From assembly GCA_039970095.1 (NCBI GenBank), contig JBDVMP010000066.1, positions 14,141-78,140 on the forward strand: a stretch of 64,000 nucleotides of DNA, given 5' to 3'. Position 1 is the stretch's first letter. Every line of letters starts with the position of its first letter. The notes under the pieces are model-generated. The model saw only the letters and a list, made by a program, of their open reading frames with translations. It made no database searches and had not been told where the DNA came from. This DNA comes from JAMZMI01 sp039970095 (GTDB lineage: Bacteria > Bacteroidota > Bacteroidia > Cytophagales > Cyclobacteriaceae). Of the stretch, positions 53,365 to 62,979 are shown in pieces. The position numbers and the translations under genes were made by a program.

Positions 53365-54531
53365 TTATGCAGCTTCTCTCATATTGTTTCTAAACTGATT
53401 CGCCATAGGCGAACCAACATCATCTATTTCTCCTCGACTCACGCTCAAAATGATCCCGATTGCCAAACCTGTGAAAAGCTGAGATGTACCCCCCATACTT
53501 ATCAACGGTAACGGCAGTCCCGTAATTGGCCCTAAGCCAACGGCTACTCCCATGTTTACCACGGCCTGCATCACTAGTGCAAATGCCAACCCTGCCGACA
53601 GTAATCCTCCATAAGCACGATCACTTTCTGCGGCAGCTTTCATACCCCTATAAAGCAGCGCCAGGTATAATAACAGCACCACAAAACCGCCAATCAGGCC
53701 GTATTCCTCCAGTATGATAGCGAACACAAAATCTGAATATGGGTGAGGTAAATAATTTCTTTGGTCACTCTGTCCTGGACCTTTCCCGGTAAGGCCGCCC
53801 GTGGCTATTGCGATATATGCCTGCTTGGCCTGAAATGGAATGTCGTCTTTATCAAAGAAGGACTCTACCCTGCTTAGAGCCGTACCGCCTCTTTGTCCTA
53901 TTGCCAAAGCAGCTGAACCTGAGATCGCTCCAATGATCAAAAGCATTACCAGGTATTTCATCGGCACACGACCAATAAACAACACCAGCATGCAAGTGCC
54001 AAAAAGTAACACAGCAGTAGAAATATTGGTCATAGCTATCAACCCACAGATCAATCCAATCCACAATAGCATCGGGATTATTGCCTTTTGAAAATCATCA
54101 ATGCTCTGCTGTTTTTTAGAAAGCATAGCAGCCAAAGTCACTAGCAAAGCAAGCTTGGCCAAATCCGAAGGCTGGAAAGCCTGGTTGATAAATGGAATGG
54201 TAATCCACCGCGAAGCGTCATTGATATTGTTACCAAACTGCCAGGTAATTAAAAGCAAAGGCACAGAAATCCAAAGTGCAAATCGCGAAAGCTTGGAGTA
54301 GTATCTGTAGTCTATTTTATGCGCAACCCACATGGCAAACAAGCTCAAAAACACGAGTGCCGAGTGCTTGATCAGGTAGTACTCCGTATCGCCACCCATC
54401 ATTTTGTAAGCCAAACTTCCTGTGGCACTATACACAACCAAAATGCTAAACATAGACAGCACAAAAACGATGAACCAGATCACTGGATCGCCTTTTAGAT
54501 TTTTGTATGCCCAATCTTTGATGACATTCAT
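53365..54531 (-). CDS. ftsW: SEDS-family division peptidoglycan polymerase FtsW
   Basis: Polymerises lipid II with its partner PBP (the FtsI encoded at 59016). The 388 residues hold about ten membrane helices. SEDS motifs seen are FQPSDLAKLALLV, GKGPGQSDQRNYLPHPYSDFVFAII and the C-terminal GLPLPLISMGGTSQL. It overlaps murD by four bases and abuts murG. Confidence 0.96.
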   Translation of the reverse strand: MNVIKDWAYKNLKGDPVIWFIVFVLSMFSILVVYSATGSLAYKMMGGDTEYYLIKHSALVFLSLFAMWVAHKIDYRYYSKLSRFALWISVPLLLITWQFGNNINDASRWITIPFINQAFQPSDLAKLALLVTLAAMLSKKQQSIDDFQKAIIPMLLWIGLICGLIAMTNISTAVLLFGTCMLVLFIGRVPMKYLVMLLIIGAISGSAALAIGQRGGTALSRVESFFDKDDIPFQAKQAYIAIATGGLTGKGPGQSDQRNYLPHPYSDFVFAIILEEYGLIGGFVVLLLYLALLYRGMKAAAESDRAYGGLLSAGLAFALVMQAVVNMGVAVGLGPITGLPLPLISMGGTSQLFTGLAIGIILSVSRGEIDDVGSPMANQFRNNMREAA

Positions 54532-55907
54532 GCTTTCAGGGGTTTAGATTCTGAAATTGATTTCACTGCCGCCTTGAACTGATCGCCACGGTCTTCATAA
54601 TTCTTAAAAAGATCAAAACTGGCACAAGCAGGAGAGAGCAAAACCACATCTCCATTTTCTGACAAGTCGGCTGCCGCACTAACTGCTTTCTCCGCGGAAT
54701 CTACCTCCACGATGGTCGGCACCACATCACCAAATGCTGACAGCAAAGGCTCGTTTTCTGTACCCAGACAAATCAACGCTTTGACTTTTTCTTTCACCAA
54801 ATCCATGACCTGGTCGTAATCGTTTCCTTTGTCTACTCCTCCTGCAATCCACACAATATGTTCGCTGATGCCATCAAGGGCATAGTACACTGAATCAACA
54901 TTGGTTGCCTTGGAGTCGTTGATATATTTCACCCCATCAATTTTACCTGCCAGCTCAAGTCTATGAGGCGCATTGATGAAGGATTTTAGTCCTTTTAAAA
55001 TACTTTCTATCGAAATATCAAACCACAACGCACAGAGAACAGCCGACATGCTGTTGATCATATTGTGCTTGCCGATAAGTGATATTTCAGACATTGGGAT
55101 TTTGTGATTTTTCCCTTTGTCTTTGTATTGATAATCGAAAATCAAGTGCTCGTTATCCATATAGGCCTGCCACTTAGGGCCTTTGGTAGCAGAAACAGCA
55201 AACAGGCAAGCTTCTATCTGACGCCTGGACACTTCCTCGGAAACCGATTTGCTATCTGCACAATAGACGAAGCACTCGTCCTGAGTGAGGTTTTCGGTAA
55301 TCCTGAATTTAGAGGAGATATATCGCTGAAAATCATTGTTGTATCTATCCAGGTGATCAGGGGTGATATTGAGCAATACTGCAATATCTGGCTTGAACTG
55401 AACTACCCCATCCAACTGAAAACTACTGACCTCCACTACATAATAATCATATCCACCCTCAGCAACCAGCTTGGCAAGGCTGACTCCCACATTTCCTCCC
55501 AGAGCCACATTGAATCCCGCTGATTTGAGTAAATGATAGGTCAAAAGCGAGGTGGTTGTCTTGCCATTTGTTCCGGTAATCGCGATGACTTTGGCATCCT
55601 TTTCCATGTATCTAAAGGCAAATTCTATCTCAGAGATAACCGAAATACCTTGAGCTACAATAGATTGGATGAAAGGAGCCATATCCGGAATACCGGGGCT
55701 CTTAACCACAATATCGGCAGCCAAAATACGGGGGGCAGTATGACCACCTTCCTCAAACTCAATATCACGGGTTTGAAGAATTGTCTTGCGCTCATCAGAG
55801 ATCACACCACTATCAGACAAGAATACCTCAAGACCGAGTTCCTTACCTAATATGGCCGCTCCAATGCCGCTTTCTGCAGCTCCCAATATGGCTACTTTTC
55901 TATTCAT
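54528..55907 (-). CDS. murD: UDP-N-acetylmuramoyl-L-alanine-D-glutamate ligase (MurD)
   Basis: Adds D-glutamate to the stem peptide. The 459 residues have the nucleotide-fold start ILGAAESGIGAAIL, the ATP loop TGTNGKTTTSLL (about 112-123), LNITPDHLDRY and the substrate-site NDSKATNVDS. It overlaps ftsW and is directly preceded by the 124-residue gene. Confidence 0.97.
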   Translation of the reverse strand: MNRKVAILGAAESGIGAAILGKELGLEVFLSDSGVISDERKTILQTRDIEFEEGGHTAPRILAADIVVKSPGIPDMAPFIQSIVAQGISVISEIEFAFRYMEKDAKVIAITGTNGKTTTSLLTYHLLKSAGFNVALGGNVGVSLAKLVAEGGYDYYVVEVSSFQLDGVVQFKPDIAVLLNITPDHLDRYNNDFQRYISSKFRITENLTQDECFVYCADSKSVSEEVSRRQIEACLFAVSATKGPKWQAYMDNEHLIFDYQYKDKGKNHKIPMSEISLIGKHNMINSMSAVLCALWFDISIESILKGLKSFINAPHRLELAGKIDGVKYINDSKATNVDSVYYALDGISEHIVWIAGGVDKGNDYDQVMDLVKEKVKALICLGTENEPLLSAFGDVVPTIVEVDSAEKAVSAAADLSENGDVVLLSPACASFDLFKNYEDRGDQFKAAVKSISESKPLKA

Positions 55908-56282
55908 TTATCCAAATTCGTCAGCTTTCACTTTTCGCTCGATCAACTGATCACAGCATAGTGAATAGATTGACAACAAGTCATATCCTTTTTTAATAAA
56001 ATCTGTGACAAAATCCATCCCCTTAGAGCGGTTGGCTTCATCGAGTCGATCCAACATATAAACGATCTCATCCATTTCGTCCTCCATTTTCGACATGGCT
56101 GTGTGAAATGATGTTTCGCTCTTAGTTGAAATCAGCTTTTTCAGCTGCATATCCATTTTTTTCGCTCCCCGGATAATGAGAGAAGAAAACTCCAGCATGT
56201 TACCTCCTGGCAACAACTCAGCAAGCTGTCCGGCTTCCTCCTGGAATTTTTCATTTAGTCGATAAAGTTGTTCAAGCGTCAT
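55908..56282 (-). CDS. Unnamed helical protein inserted in the dcw cluster
   Basis: The 124 residues have no signal peptide and a high helical propensity: MTLEQLYRLNEKFQEEAGQL, a methionine-rich middle (KMEDEMDEIVYMLDRLDEAN) and a tail DFIKKGYDLLSIYSLCCDQLIERK. Several heptad-like stretches suggest a small alpha bundle or coiled coil. It directly abuts murD and lies 7 nt after mraY, so it is fully inside the operon. I do not recognise a family. Its position between two lipid II pathway enzymes suggests a wall or division accessory role, but that is only inference. Confidence 0.7.
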   Translation of the reverse strand: MTLEQLYRLNEKFQEEAGQLAELLPGGNMLEFSSLIIRGAKKMDMQLKKLISTKSETSFHTAMSKMEDEMDEIVYMLDRLDEANRSKGMDFVTDFIKKGYDLLSIYSLCCDQLIERKVKADEFG

Positions 56283-56289
56283 ATCTTAC

Positions 56290-57468
56290 TCATCTTAATT
56301 TTAAAGTGGCTAAAGTGGCTATCGCCAAAAGAATCCCTGTGGTCCAAAACCTAGATACAATCTTGGCTTCATGAATTCCCTTCTTTTGATAGTGGTGGTG
56401 CAGCGGTGACATCAACAAGATGCGGCGGCCTTCACCGTATTTTCTTTTAGTGTATTTGAAATAGAAAATCTGGACGATAACACTGAGGTTCTCGATCAGG
56501 AAAATGCCACACAAAAGTGGAATCAACAGCTCTTTTCGGATGACCAAAGCCAAAACTGCGATAATGCCTCCGATAGAGAGACTGCCAGTATCGCCCATAA
56601 ATACCTGTGCTGGGTACGAATTGTACCATAAAAATCCGATGCACGCTCCCACAAATGCCGCACTGAAAATCACCAGTTCGCCAGCGTTAGGGATGTATTC
56701 AATATTCAGATAATCTGCAAAAATGACGTTACCGCTGAGGTAAGCCAAAACAGCGAGAGTCAACCCTATGATAGCAGAAGTTCCAGCTGCCAGGCCATCA
56801 ACACCATCGGTGATATTGGCACCATTAGAAACAGCCGTAATGATGAAAATAACGATGAGCACATAGAGCAACCATGTGTAGTCCTCAAGAAAATATGGTA
56901 GCAACCAGTCGTAATGAAACTCATTGTCTTTGATAAAAGGAAGAGTTGTGACGATGGACTCACCATCGATGATGCCGGCGAATGAAAAGCCCGGAAGCGT
57001 AACATCCGGATGCCAGACCATAACCATGCCTACAAATACCCCTATCGCCACCTGACCGATGATCTTGAACTTGCCACTGAGGCCATCCTTATTTTTCTTT
57101 TTGATTTTGAGATAATCATCTAAAAAGCCAATCAATCCCATCCAAACGGCAGTAACCAACAACAACTGGATGTAGATGTTGGCCAGATTAGCAAAAAGAA
57201 CCGTAGGAATGACAATAGCAGCAATGATGATAATACCGCCCATCGTTGGTGTGCCTTGCTTCTCCATCTGACCATCAAGCCCCAAATCCCTGATAGATTC
57301 ACCCAGTTGAAACTTTCGTAACATAGAAATCAGGCTCTTGCCAAACACAATGGTGATCAGCAAAGAAATGACAGTAGCCATACCAGCTCTGAAGGAGATA
57401 AACTGGAATAAACCAGCTCCCGTCAGGTCAAATTGTTTTTCTAAATAATCAAACAAATGGTACAACAT
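56290..57468 (-). CDS. mraY: Phospho-MurNAc-pentapeptide translocase MraY
   Basis: Makes lipid I on undecaprenyl phosphate. The 392 residues hold about ten helices. Motifs: MGGIIIIAAIVIPT, the catalytic acid region FLDDYLKIKKKNKDG, GANITDGVDGLAAG and the terminal MSPLHHHYQKKGIHEAKIV. A 93-nt gap separates it from murE, the largest within the cluster. Confidence 0.97.
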   Translation of the reverse strand: MLYHLFDYLEKQFDLTGAGLFQFISFRAGMATVISLLITIVFGKSLISMLRKFQLGESIRDLGLDGQMEKQGTPTMGGIIIIAAIVIPTVLFANLANIYIQLLLVTAVWMGLIGFLDDYLKIKKKNKDGLSGKFKIIGQVAIGVFVGMVMVWHPDVTLPGFSFAGIIDGESIVTTLPFIKDNEFHYDWLLPYFLEDYTWLLYVLIVIFIITAVSNGANITDGVDGLAAGTSAIIGLTLAVLAYLSGNVIFADYLNIEYIPNAGELVIFSAAFVGACIGFLWYNSYPAQVFMGDTGSLSIGGIIAVLALVIRKELLIPLLCGIFLIENLSVIVQIFYFKYTKRKYGEGRRILLMSPLHHHYQKKGIHEAKIVSRFWTTGILLAIATLATLKLR

Positions 57469-57561
57469 ACTTTTATAAACTTGTGAATTGAGAATTAAGG
57501 ATTGGGGTGCTCATTTCAGCACATATCGAATCTTTTATCTTCAATTTTCTGTTCTTCATTA

Positions 57562-59019
57562 TCAATTATTATTCAGCATTTCGCTCAACACTTCTTTATC
57601 GTCGAAGTGATTTCTCACTCCTTTTATCTCCTGATAAGTTTCATGCCCTTTGCCTGCCACCAAAATGATATCATTCTCGGCAGCCAGATTACATGCCGTT
57701 CTTATGGCTTCTTTTCTATCCTGAATGATCATGGTCTTTTTCTGATCCACTTTGGAAACCCCGGCCATCATATCATTGAGTATCTCAGCCGGATCTTCGT
57801 CCCGAGGGTTGTCCGACGTGAGAATTACCTTGTTGCTAAAACTTGCCGCCAAACGAGCCATTTTCGGGCGCTTAGCCTTATCTCTATTTCCACCACAGCC
57901 TACCACCGTGATCAGCGTCTCCTGTCGGGTGCGCAGATTATCAATGGTCTTTAGCACGTTTTCCAATGCGTCTGGCGTATGTGCATAATCTACTATGGCC
58001 AAAACCTGACTGGTATTTGAGATCAACTCAAAGCGACCCCTTGCACCTTCGAGTTGCGAAAGCGCCATAAGTACCTCTTCCTTTTCTTCTTCCAACAAAA
58101 CCGCTGTAGCATAAACCGCTAAAAGATTGTAAGCATTGAAATCACCTATCAACCTAAACCAGGCTGAGACACCATTGATTTCAAGTTCCAACCCCTGAAT
58201 GGTGTTGTGCAAGGTCTTGGCTTTGAAATCGGCCATAGACTTGAGCGAATAAGTATTTTTATCGGCTCCTGTATTTTGAAGCATGACTCTGCCTCGCTTA
58301 TCATCCACATTGACCAGGGCAAAAGCATCTGACTTCAACCCATCAAACAACAACTTCTTAGCTGTGATATACTCATCGAAAGTGCCATGATAATCGAGGT
58401 GATCGTGGGTAATATTGGTGAAAACTGCTCCAGTGAAATAAATTCCGCTTACACGATTTTGAACCAATGCATGAGAGCTTACTTCCATAAAAGCATGCGT
58501 ACACCCCTGATCAGCCATCTGAGCCAAAAGCTCATTTAGCTGAATACTGTCGGGTGTTGTAAAGCTGGATGGCAAGACCTTATGGTCTATTTTATTCTCG
58601 ACTGTTGAGAGCAAGCCCACTTTATAGCCGAGATTGATGAAAAGCTGGTGAAGCAACGTGGCAGTGGTAGTTTTACCATTTGTCCCCGTAACACCAACTA
58701 GTTTCAATTTTTTAGATGGATTATCATAGAAATTAGCAGCAACCACTCCCATGGCTGCTGCACTATTCTCCACCTGTATATATGTGATCTTAGTATCTAA
58801 TTTTGTAGGTAAATCCTCGCAAACGATCGCCACAGCCCCATCCTGAATTGCTTTTTCAATGAATGTGTGACCATCTACGGTAAGTCCTTTCACGGCAATG
58901 AAAAGCATGCCACTTTTAACCTTTCTGGAGTCGAAAGTGAGGCCGCTAATCTCAGCTTCTCGCTCACCATGAACCGAAACCAGTGAGACACCAAACAATA
59001 TGTCTTTTAGAGATCTCAT
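57562..59019 (-). CDS. murE: UDP-MurNAc-tripeptide synthetase (MurE)
   Basis: Adds the third stem residue to UDP-MurNAc-L-Ala-D-Glu. The 485 residues have the ATP loop GVTGTNGKTTTATLL (about 104-118), TTPDSIQLNELL and HDHLDYHGTFDEY. TSDNPRDEDPAEI, the DNPR motif that selects meso-diaminopimelate, is clearly present, so DAP is the likely substrate. It overlaps ftsI's end by four bases. There is no murF next to it. Confidence 0.97.
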   Translation of the reverse strand: MRSLKDILFGVSLVSVHGEREAEISGLTFDSRKVKSGMLFIAVKGLTVDGHTFIEKAIQDGAVAIVCEDLPTKLDTKITYIQVENSAAAMGVVAANFYDNPSKKLKLVGVTGTNGKTTTATLLHQLFINLGYKVGLLSTVENKIDHKVLPSSFTTPDSIQLNELLAQMADQGCTHAFMEVSSHALVQNRVSGIYFTGAVFTNITHDHLDYHGTFDEYITAKKLLFDGLKSDAFALVNVDDKRGRVMLQNTGADKNTYSLKSMADFKAKTLHNTIQGLELEINGVSAWFRLIGDFNAYNLLAVYATAVLLEEEKEEVLMALSQLEGARGRFELISNTSQVLAIVDYAHTPDALENVLKTIDNLRTRQETLITVVGCGGNRDKAKRPKMARLAASFSNKVILTSDNPRDEDPAEILNDMMAGVSKVDQKKTMIIQDRKEAIRTACNLAAENDIILVAGKGHETYQEIKGVRNHFDDKEVLSEMLNNN

Positions 59020-61115
59020 CCGAGCTGAAGTTTAATGGTGGCACCATGAGAAAACTTAACCCCCGGGGTAATGGATTGTGAGCTAACACGTCCGCGACCT
59101 TCAATATCCACTTGTAGCCCTACGTTTTCGAGCACATATATCGCGTCGCGCAGGGTCATACCTTTCACATCAGGTACCCGGTCAATTGGAGAGTCATTGC
59201 CTTCCCAAAAAACAGAGTGGTTTACAACATCGGTTTTTACCCATACATCATGATCCTCCGTGTGGTTAGAAATACCTAGCTCATTGCTAATCATCTGCAA
59301 CTCTTCTCTCTTACCCGAACGGATGACCGGAAATACTCCGGCAAACTCCAGGCGTTTATCAGGGATTTCCTGATGTAAGTCAATTTCCAAAGCGTAAATT
59401 TTATCGGCTATTTCTTTGAAAACAGGAGCCGACACGTCGCTACCATAGATGTGATAACCTTTAGGCTCATCGATCACCACAATGCAACTATAGCGAGGGT
59501 CATCTGCCGGAAAGTAGCCAGCGAAAGAAGTGTAATAGTTGCTTGTATAGCGGCCATTTTTCACCTTCTTGGCAGTACCGGTTTTGCCTGCTATTTTAAA
59601 TCTTTCATTCTTAATGTTTCGGGCTGTGCCTCTCTCAACCACGCCTTCCAGCATGATACGGATGTCCTTCAGCGTTTCATCAGAGCATATTTTTTTATTC
59701 AACACTTTGGCCTGGTAAGACTCAATGTGCCTGTTGTCCTTCAGCACAGACTTCACTATCAATGGTTGAATCATTTTACCATTGTTGGCCACTGCGTTAT
59801 ACAGAGTGAGGGTCTGAAGTGGAGTCATCTTCAGCTCGTAACCGTGAGAAATCCATGGCAAACTGATACCACTCCAGGTAGAATCTGTAGGGTCTTTGAT
59901 ATATGGAATACCCTCGCCTATAAGCTGAAACCCCAGCGGCTTATCGATACCGATGCTCTTGATGTAATTGGTAAAGCGTACGGGATCAGACCCAAAATGC
60001 TCGGTGATCAACTTTGCCACGCCAATATTTGATGATTTTTCGAAAACCTCCTGAACCGTAAGAGTGCCATAGCCACCGGGTTTGTGGTCTTTCATGGTTT
60101 CATCATAAAATCTCATGCTGCCATTGCCTGTTTCTACAGAGTCGGTCAGTTTCACGTTAGAATCTTCCAACAAAGCAATCATGCTGGCCAGTTTAAAAGT
60201 AGATCCGGGCTCACGTGCTCCCTGACTACCTACGGCGTAGTTGTATCGTTCGTAATATTGACCTTGGCTATTTCGACTCAAATTAGAAATAGCTTTGATT
60301 TCACCGGTTTTCACTTCCATCAACACAGCTACACCATAGTCAGCTCTATGCTTTTCCAGGTGCTTCAAAAGTGCCGTTTCAGTAACATCCTGAAGGTTGA
60401 CATTGATCGTGGTTTGTATATCATAACCATTGATTGGCTGAATCTCTGTACCGTCAAAAACAGGCTTCCAGCCTCCTCCAGCCATTTTTTGAAACAATGC
60501 CTCACCATTGCGTCCGGCCAGCTGACGGTTGAAACTATACTCCAATCCTACAGTGCCCCGGTTGTCTCCGTTGATAGATCCTACAGTACGTCCACCTAAA
60601 TGCGAAAAAGGTCGAATCCTTTTTTCCACCTTTTCAAAAATTACTCCACCCGTAAGTCTGCCCGTTCTAAATATGGGCCAGCGCTCCATTAGTTTCTTTT
60701 CCTGGTAACCTACTTCCTGCCGGTTGAGCACCATATAGCGCCGATGCTCCTTGCGGGCATTGACAATTTTCCGTTTGTATTGATCGGTTGTGAGATCACC
60801 GTAAAATTTGGCCAACAAAAAACTGAGCGAATCGATTTGCCCATAAAAAAGATCATCGCTGGCCAAGCCTGGATCAAACGCCACTTTATACACAGGCAAT
60901 GAGGTAGCTAAAAGGCTACCATCGTCAGCATAAATATTGCCACGCGTGGCATTTACCTTCATCACCTGGAGGCCCAATGACTCAGCTATTTCTTTCCATT
61001 TGGACCCTTCTGCATACTGAATGGTGAAAATGCGAAAAAGCACCCCTGCCGAAAACAAGAACACTAATAAGAAGGCGATTCGCACCCGAACTAATATGGA
61101 TTTTTTTATACTCAT
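59016..61115 (-). CDS. ftsI: Division transpeptidase FtsI/PBP3 with C-terminal PASTA domain
   Basis: Crosslinks septal peptidoglycan together with FtsW. The 699 residues start with one membrane helix (about 10-31), then a pedestal domain with RGNIYADDGSLLAT. The transpeptidase motifs are STFK (near 306-309), SSN in FEKSSNIGVAKL, and KTGTAKK (near 508). A PASTA domain (about 640-699, VPDVKGMTLRDAIYVLENVGL) ends the protein. PASTA is unusual in many Gram-negative FtsI proteins but common in Bacteroidetes. It overlaps ftsL's end and murE's start by four bases each. Confidence 0.96.
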   Translation of the reverse strand: MSIKKSILVRVRIAFLLVFLFSAGVLFRIFTIQYAEGSKWKEIAESLGLQVMKVNATRGNIYADDGSLLATSLPVYKVAFDPGLASDDLFYGQIDSLSFLLAKFYGDLTTDQYKRKIVNARKEHRRYMVLNRQEVGYQEKKLMERWPIFRTGRLTGGVIFEKVEKRIRPFSHLGGRTVGSINGDNRGTVGLEYSFNRQLAGRNGEALFQKMAGGGWKPVFDGTEIQPINGYDIQTTINVNLQDVTETALLKHLEKHRADYGVAVLMEVKTGEIKAISNLSRNSQGQYYERYNYAVGSQGAREPGSTFKLASMIALLEDSNVKLTDSVETGNGSMRFYDETMKDHKPGGYGTLTVQEVFEKSSNIGVAKLITEHFGSDPVRFTNYIKSIGIDKPLGFQLIGEGIPYIKDPTDSTWSGISLPWISHGYELKMTPLQTLTLYNAVANNGKMIQPLIVKSVLKDNRHIESYQAKVLNKKICSDETLKDIRIMLEGVVERGTARNIKNERFKIAGKTGTAKKVKNGRYTSNYYTSFAGYFPADDPRYSCIVVIDEPKGYHIYGSDVSAPVFKEIADKIYALEIDLHQEIPDKRLEFAGVFPVIRSGKREELQMISNELGISNHTEDHDVWVKTDVVNHSVFWEGNDSPIDRVPDVKGMTLRDAIYVLENVGLQVDIEGRGRVSSQSITPGVKFSHGATIKLQLG

Positions 61116-61477
61116 TCCGCCTGTTTGATTTTATAAGGTGGAACAAGACTTTCTTTCAGGCCCAATTTTTCTGCCTGTCTGGCAACTTCGGATTGCTTGC
61201 TTGAGAACTTATAAGCAGCATTTAAAGTGGTGTAATCAGCTCGCAGGTCAGAAACTGTGGTTTCGAGCTTATTGATAGTGCGGATCTTCTTCTCTGCATA
61301 ATGTCTGTTGCCAATGTATATGATACACAAGGCAGAAATGAAGAATATTTGGGGTAGGAATCTTATGTGAATGACCTCAGCCAAAGACTGATCAATACGC
61401 AAAAACCTATCCAGCACAGCGAAGAAGCCTCCTCTGTTGTTTGATTTTGATGGTATTTTGTAAGTATTAGTTGCCAT
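61112..61477 (-). CDS. ftsL: FtsL-like divisome protein
   Basis: Small bitopic protein of 121 residues with a cytoplasmic N-terminus, a helix at about 42-57 (PQIFFISALCIIYIG) and a periplasmic coiled coil (about 60-105). Sequence identity in this family is very low; the identification rests on topology and its place between rsmH and ftsI. It overlaps ftsI by four bases. The 78-nt gap to rsmH has no recognised signals. Confidence 0.85.
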   Translation of the reverse strand: MATNTYKIPSKSNNRGGFFAVLDRFLRIDQSLAEVIHIRFLPQIFFISALCIIYIGNRHYAEKKIRTINKLETTVSDLRADYTTLNAAYKFSSKQSEVARQAEKLGLKESLVPPYKIKQAE

Positions 61478-61555
61478 GCTTTTTGTTGTTCGCAGCTTGC
61501 TATTTGCTCACCACTATATTTTTCTTTCTCTTTTAATCTCTTTTCTTTTTTTTAC

Positions 61556-62470
61556 CTAAAGCCTCTCTCCGACTCTAAGTTTTGCGCTTCTGGCGCGGCT
61601 ATTCACATTTATTTCATCTTGAGTAGGAATAATCGGTTTTTTGGTCACCGGCTTAAGTGGCCTGATTTCATGACCGAAAAAATCCTTTTCCATTACACCT
61701 TTAAAATTTCCGGTATTGATGAAGTTTTTGACTGGACGATCTTCCAATGAGTGATAACTCATTACCACCAAACGACCACCAGGCTTGAGTACCTCCACTG
61801 TCTGCTCAAGAAATTCTCTGAGCGTTCCCATCTCGTCGTTTACCTCGATTCTGATTGCCTGAAAAAGCTGAGCCAGATATTTCATTTCTTTTCCACGTGG
61901 TGCTGATTTCAAAGCAATGTTCTTCAGCTCCTCGTTGCGATTGATTGACTGACTTCTAGCTTTGATAATATTGGAGGCCAGTGTGCGGGCATTTTTGATT
62001 TCACCATACGCACTCAAAATATGGATCAGATCGCTTTCCTCATACTCGTTAACCACAGTTTTGGCTGTAAGTGGAGCATTGCGATCCATTCGCATATCCA
62101 GCTGACCATCAAATCGAATAGAAAAACCTCTGTCACCCTCATTGATCTGGTGGGATGAGACACCAAGGTCGGCCAGAATACCGTCTACAGGTCCAGCTTT
62201 GTGAAATTTGAGGTACTTACTCAGATACCTGAAATTGGATTCAATAAATGTGAAAGAACGTCCTTGCGTTGCTTCTTTCAAAGCTTTCGCATTGGCTTTT
62301 GCATCATCATCCTGATCAAATGCAAACAATTTCCCTGAATCCAGCTGGTTGAGTATCTCTCTTGAGTGTCCGCCTCCGCCAAATGTGACATCTACATAAG
62401 TGCCTTCCGGCCTGATGTCTAGCGCTTCGAGGCACTCTTTCAACATAACCGGGACGTGGTATTCGCTCAT
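61556..62470 (-). CDS. rsmH: 16S rRNA m4C1402 methyltransferase RsmH
   Basis: SAM-dependent methylase modifying the ribosomal decoding centre. The 304 residues start with YHVPVMLKECLEAL and the SAM motif YVDVTFGGGGHSREIL. GILADLGVSSHQI, IRIEVNDEMGTL and VMSYHSLEDRPVKNF are family blocks. It lies three nucleotides after mraZ, as in most dcw clusters. Confidence 0.97.
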   Translation of the reverse strand: MSEYHVPVMLKECLEALDIRPEGTYVDVTFGGGGHSREILNQLDSGKLFAFDQDDDAKANAKALKEATQGRSFTFIESNFRYLSKYLKFHKAGPVDGILADLGVSSHQINEGDRGFSIRFDGQLDMRMDRNAPLTAKTVVNEYEESDLIHILSAYGEIKNARTLASNIIKARSQSINRNEELKNIALKSAPRGKEMKYLAQLFQAIRIEVNDEMGTLREFLEQTVEVLKPGGRLVVMSYHSLEDRPVKNFINTGNFKGVMEKDFFGHEIRPLKPVTKKPIIPTQDEINVNSRARSAKLRVGERL

Positions 62471-62473
62471 CGG

Positions 62474-62917
62474 CTATTCGTCTAAGTACTTCTGTGCCAG
62501 ATCCGAATATTCCATAGGATCCTCTAGCTGATACTCATTGAACACCTGAGGATTCCACATTTCAATGTAGTTGCCCATCCCGACTAGTATAGCTTCCTTC
62601 TCAAGCTTGGCATGAGCGAGCATCAACTTCGGCACTAAGATCCTTCCTGCATTGTCCAGATCCACCTGAGCGATACTCCTGAAAAAGGTGCGTTTAAGTT
62701 TTCGCTGCTCAGCGTTGAACTCACTGAGCGCACTGATCTTGGCATGTATCTTTTTGTATTCTAACATTGGATACACGATCAGATTGGGTTCGAAACCCTG
62801 ACGTATGACGAGTTCGGTAGTGGAGACCTCTGGCAGGTTAGCTTTAATCTTTGCAGGTAAAACTAGCCTGCCTTTGGTATCCAACTTACACTCATACTCG
62901 CTTGTAAAAAAAGCCAT
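62474..62917 (-). CDS. mraZ: Transcriptional regulator MraZ
   Basis: Ring-shaped AbrB-fold DNA-binding protein that represses its own operon. I take the ATG at 62917 (MAFFTSEYECKLD), giving the usual 147 residues; the open frame continues to 63184 but without homologous sequence. The two repeated half-domains have DTKGRLVLPAKIK (13-25) and DNAGRILVPKLML (about 91-103). It is the first gene of the dcw cluster. The leader carries a Bacteroidetes promoter and MraZ boxes. Confidence 0.96.
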   Translation of the reverse strand: MAFFTSEYECKLDTKGRLVLPAKIKANLPEVSTTELVIRQGFEPNLIVYPMLEYKKIHAKISALSEFNAEQRKLKRTFFRSIAQVDLDNAGRILVPKLMLAHAKLEKEAILVGMGNYIEMWNPQVFNEYQLEDPMEYSDLAQKYLDE

Positions 62918-62949
62918 CTGAGCCTTGAAAAATATAAACCACCATAGCA

Positions 62950-62979
62950 AATATAAGGAATGAATCGACATTTCCAACC
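62950..62979 (-). promoter_or_regulatory. Promoter of the dcw operon
   Basis: On the minus strand TTG (62979-62977), a 19-nt spacer and TATATTTG (62957-62950) match the Bacteroidetes promoter consensus exactly. The start codon of mraZ is 32 nt downstream. The TTG overlaps the third MraZ box. Confidence 0.8.

Noticed and set aside
59451..60599. Two long plus-strand frames opposite ftsI
   Set aside because: Both are shadows of the conserved ftsI gene.
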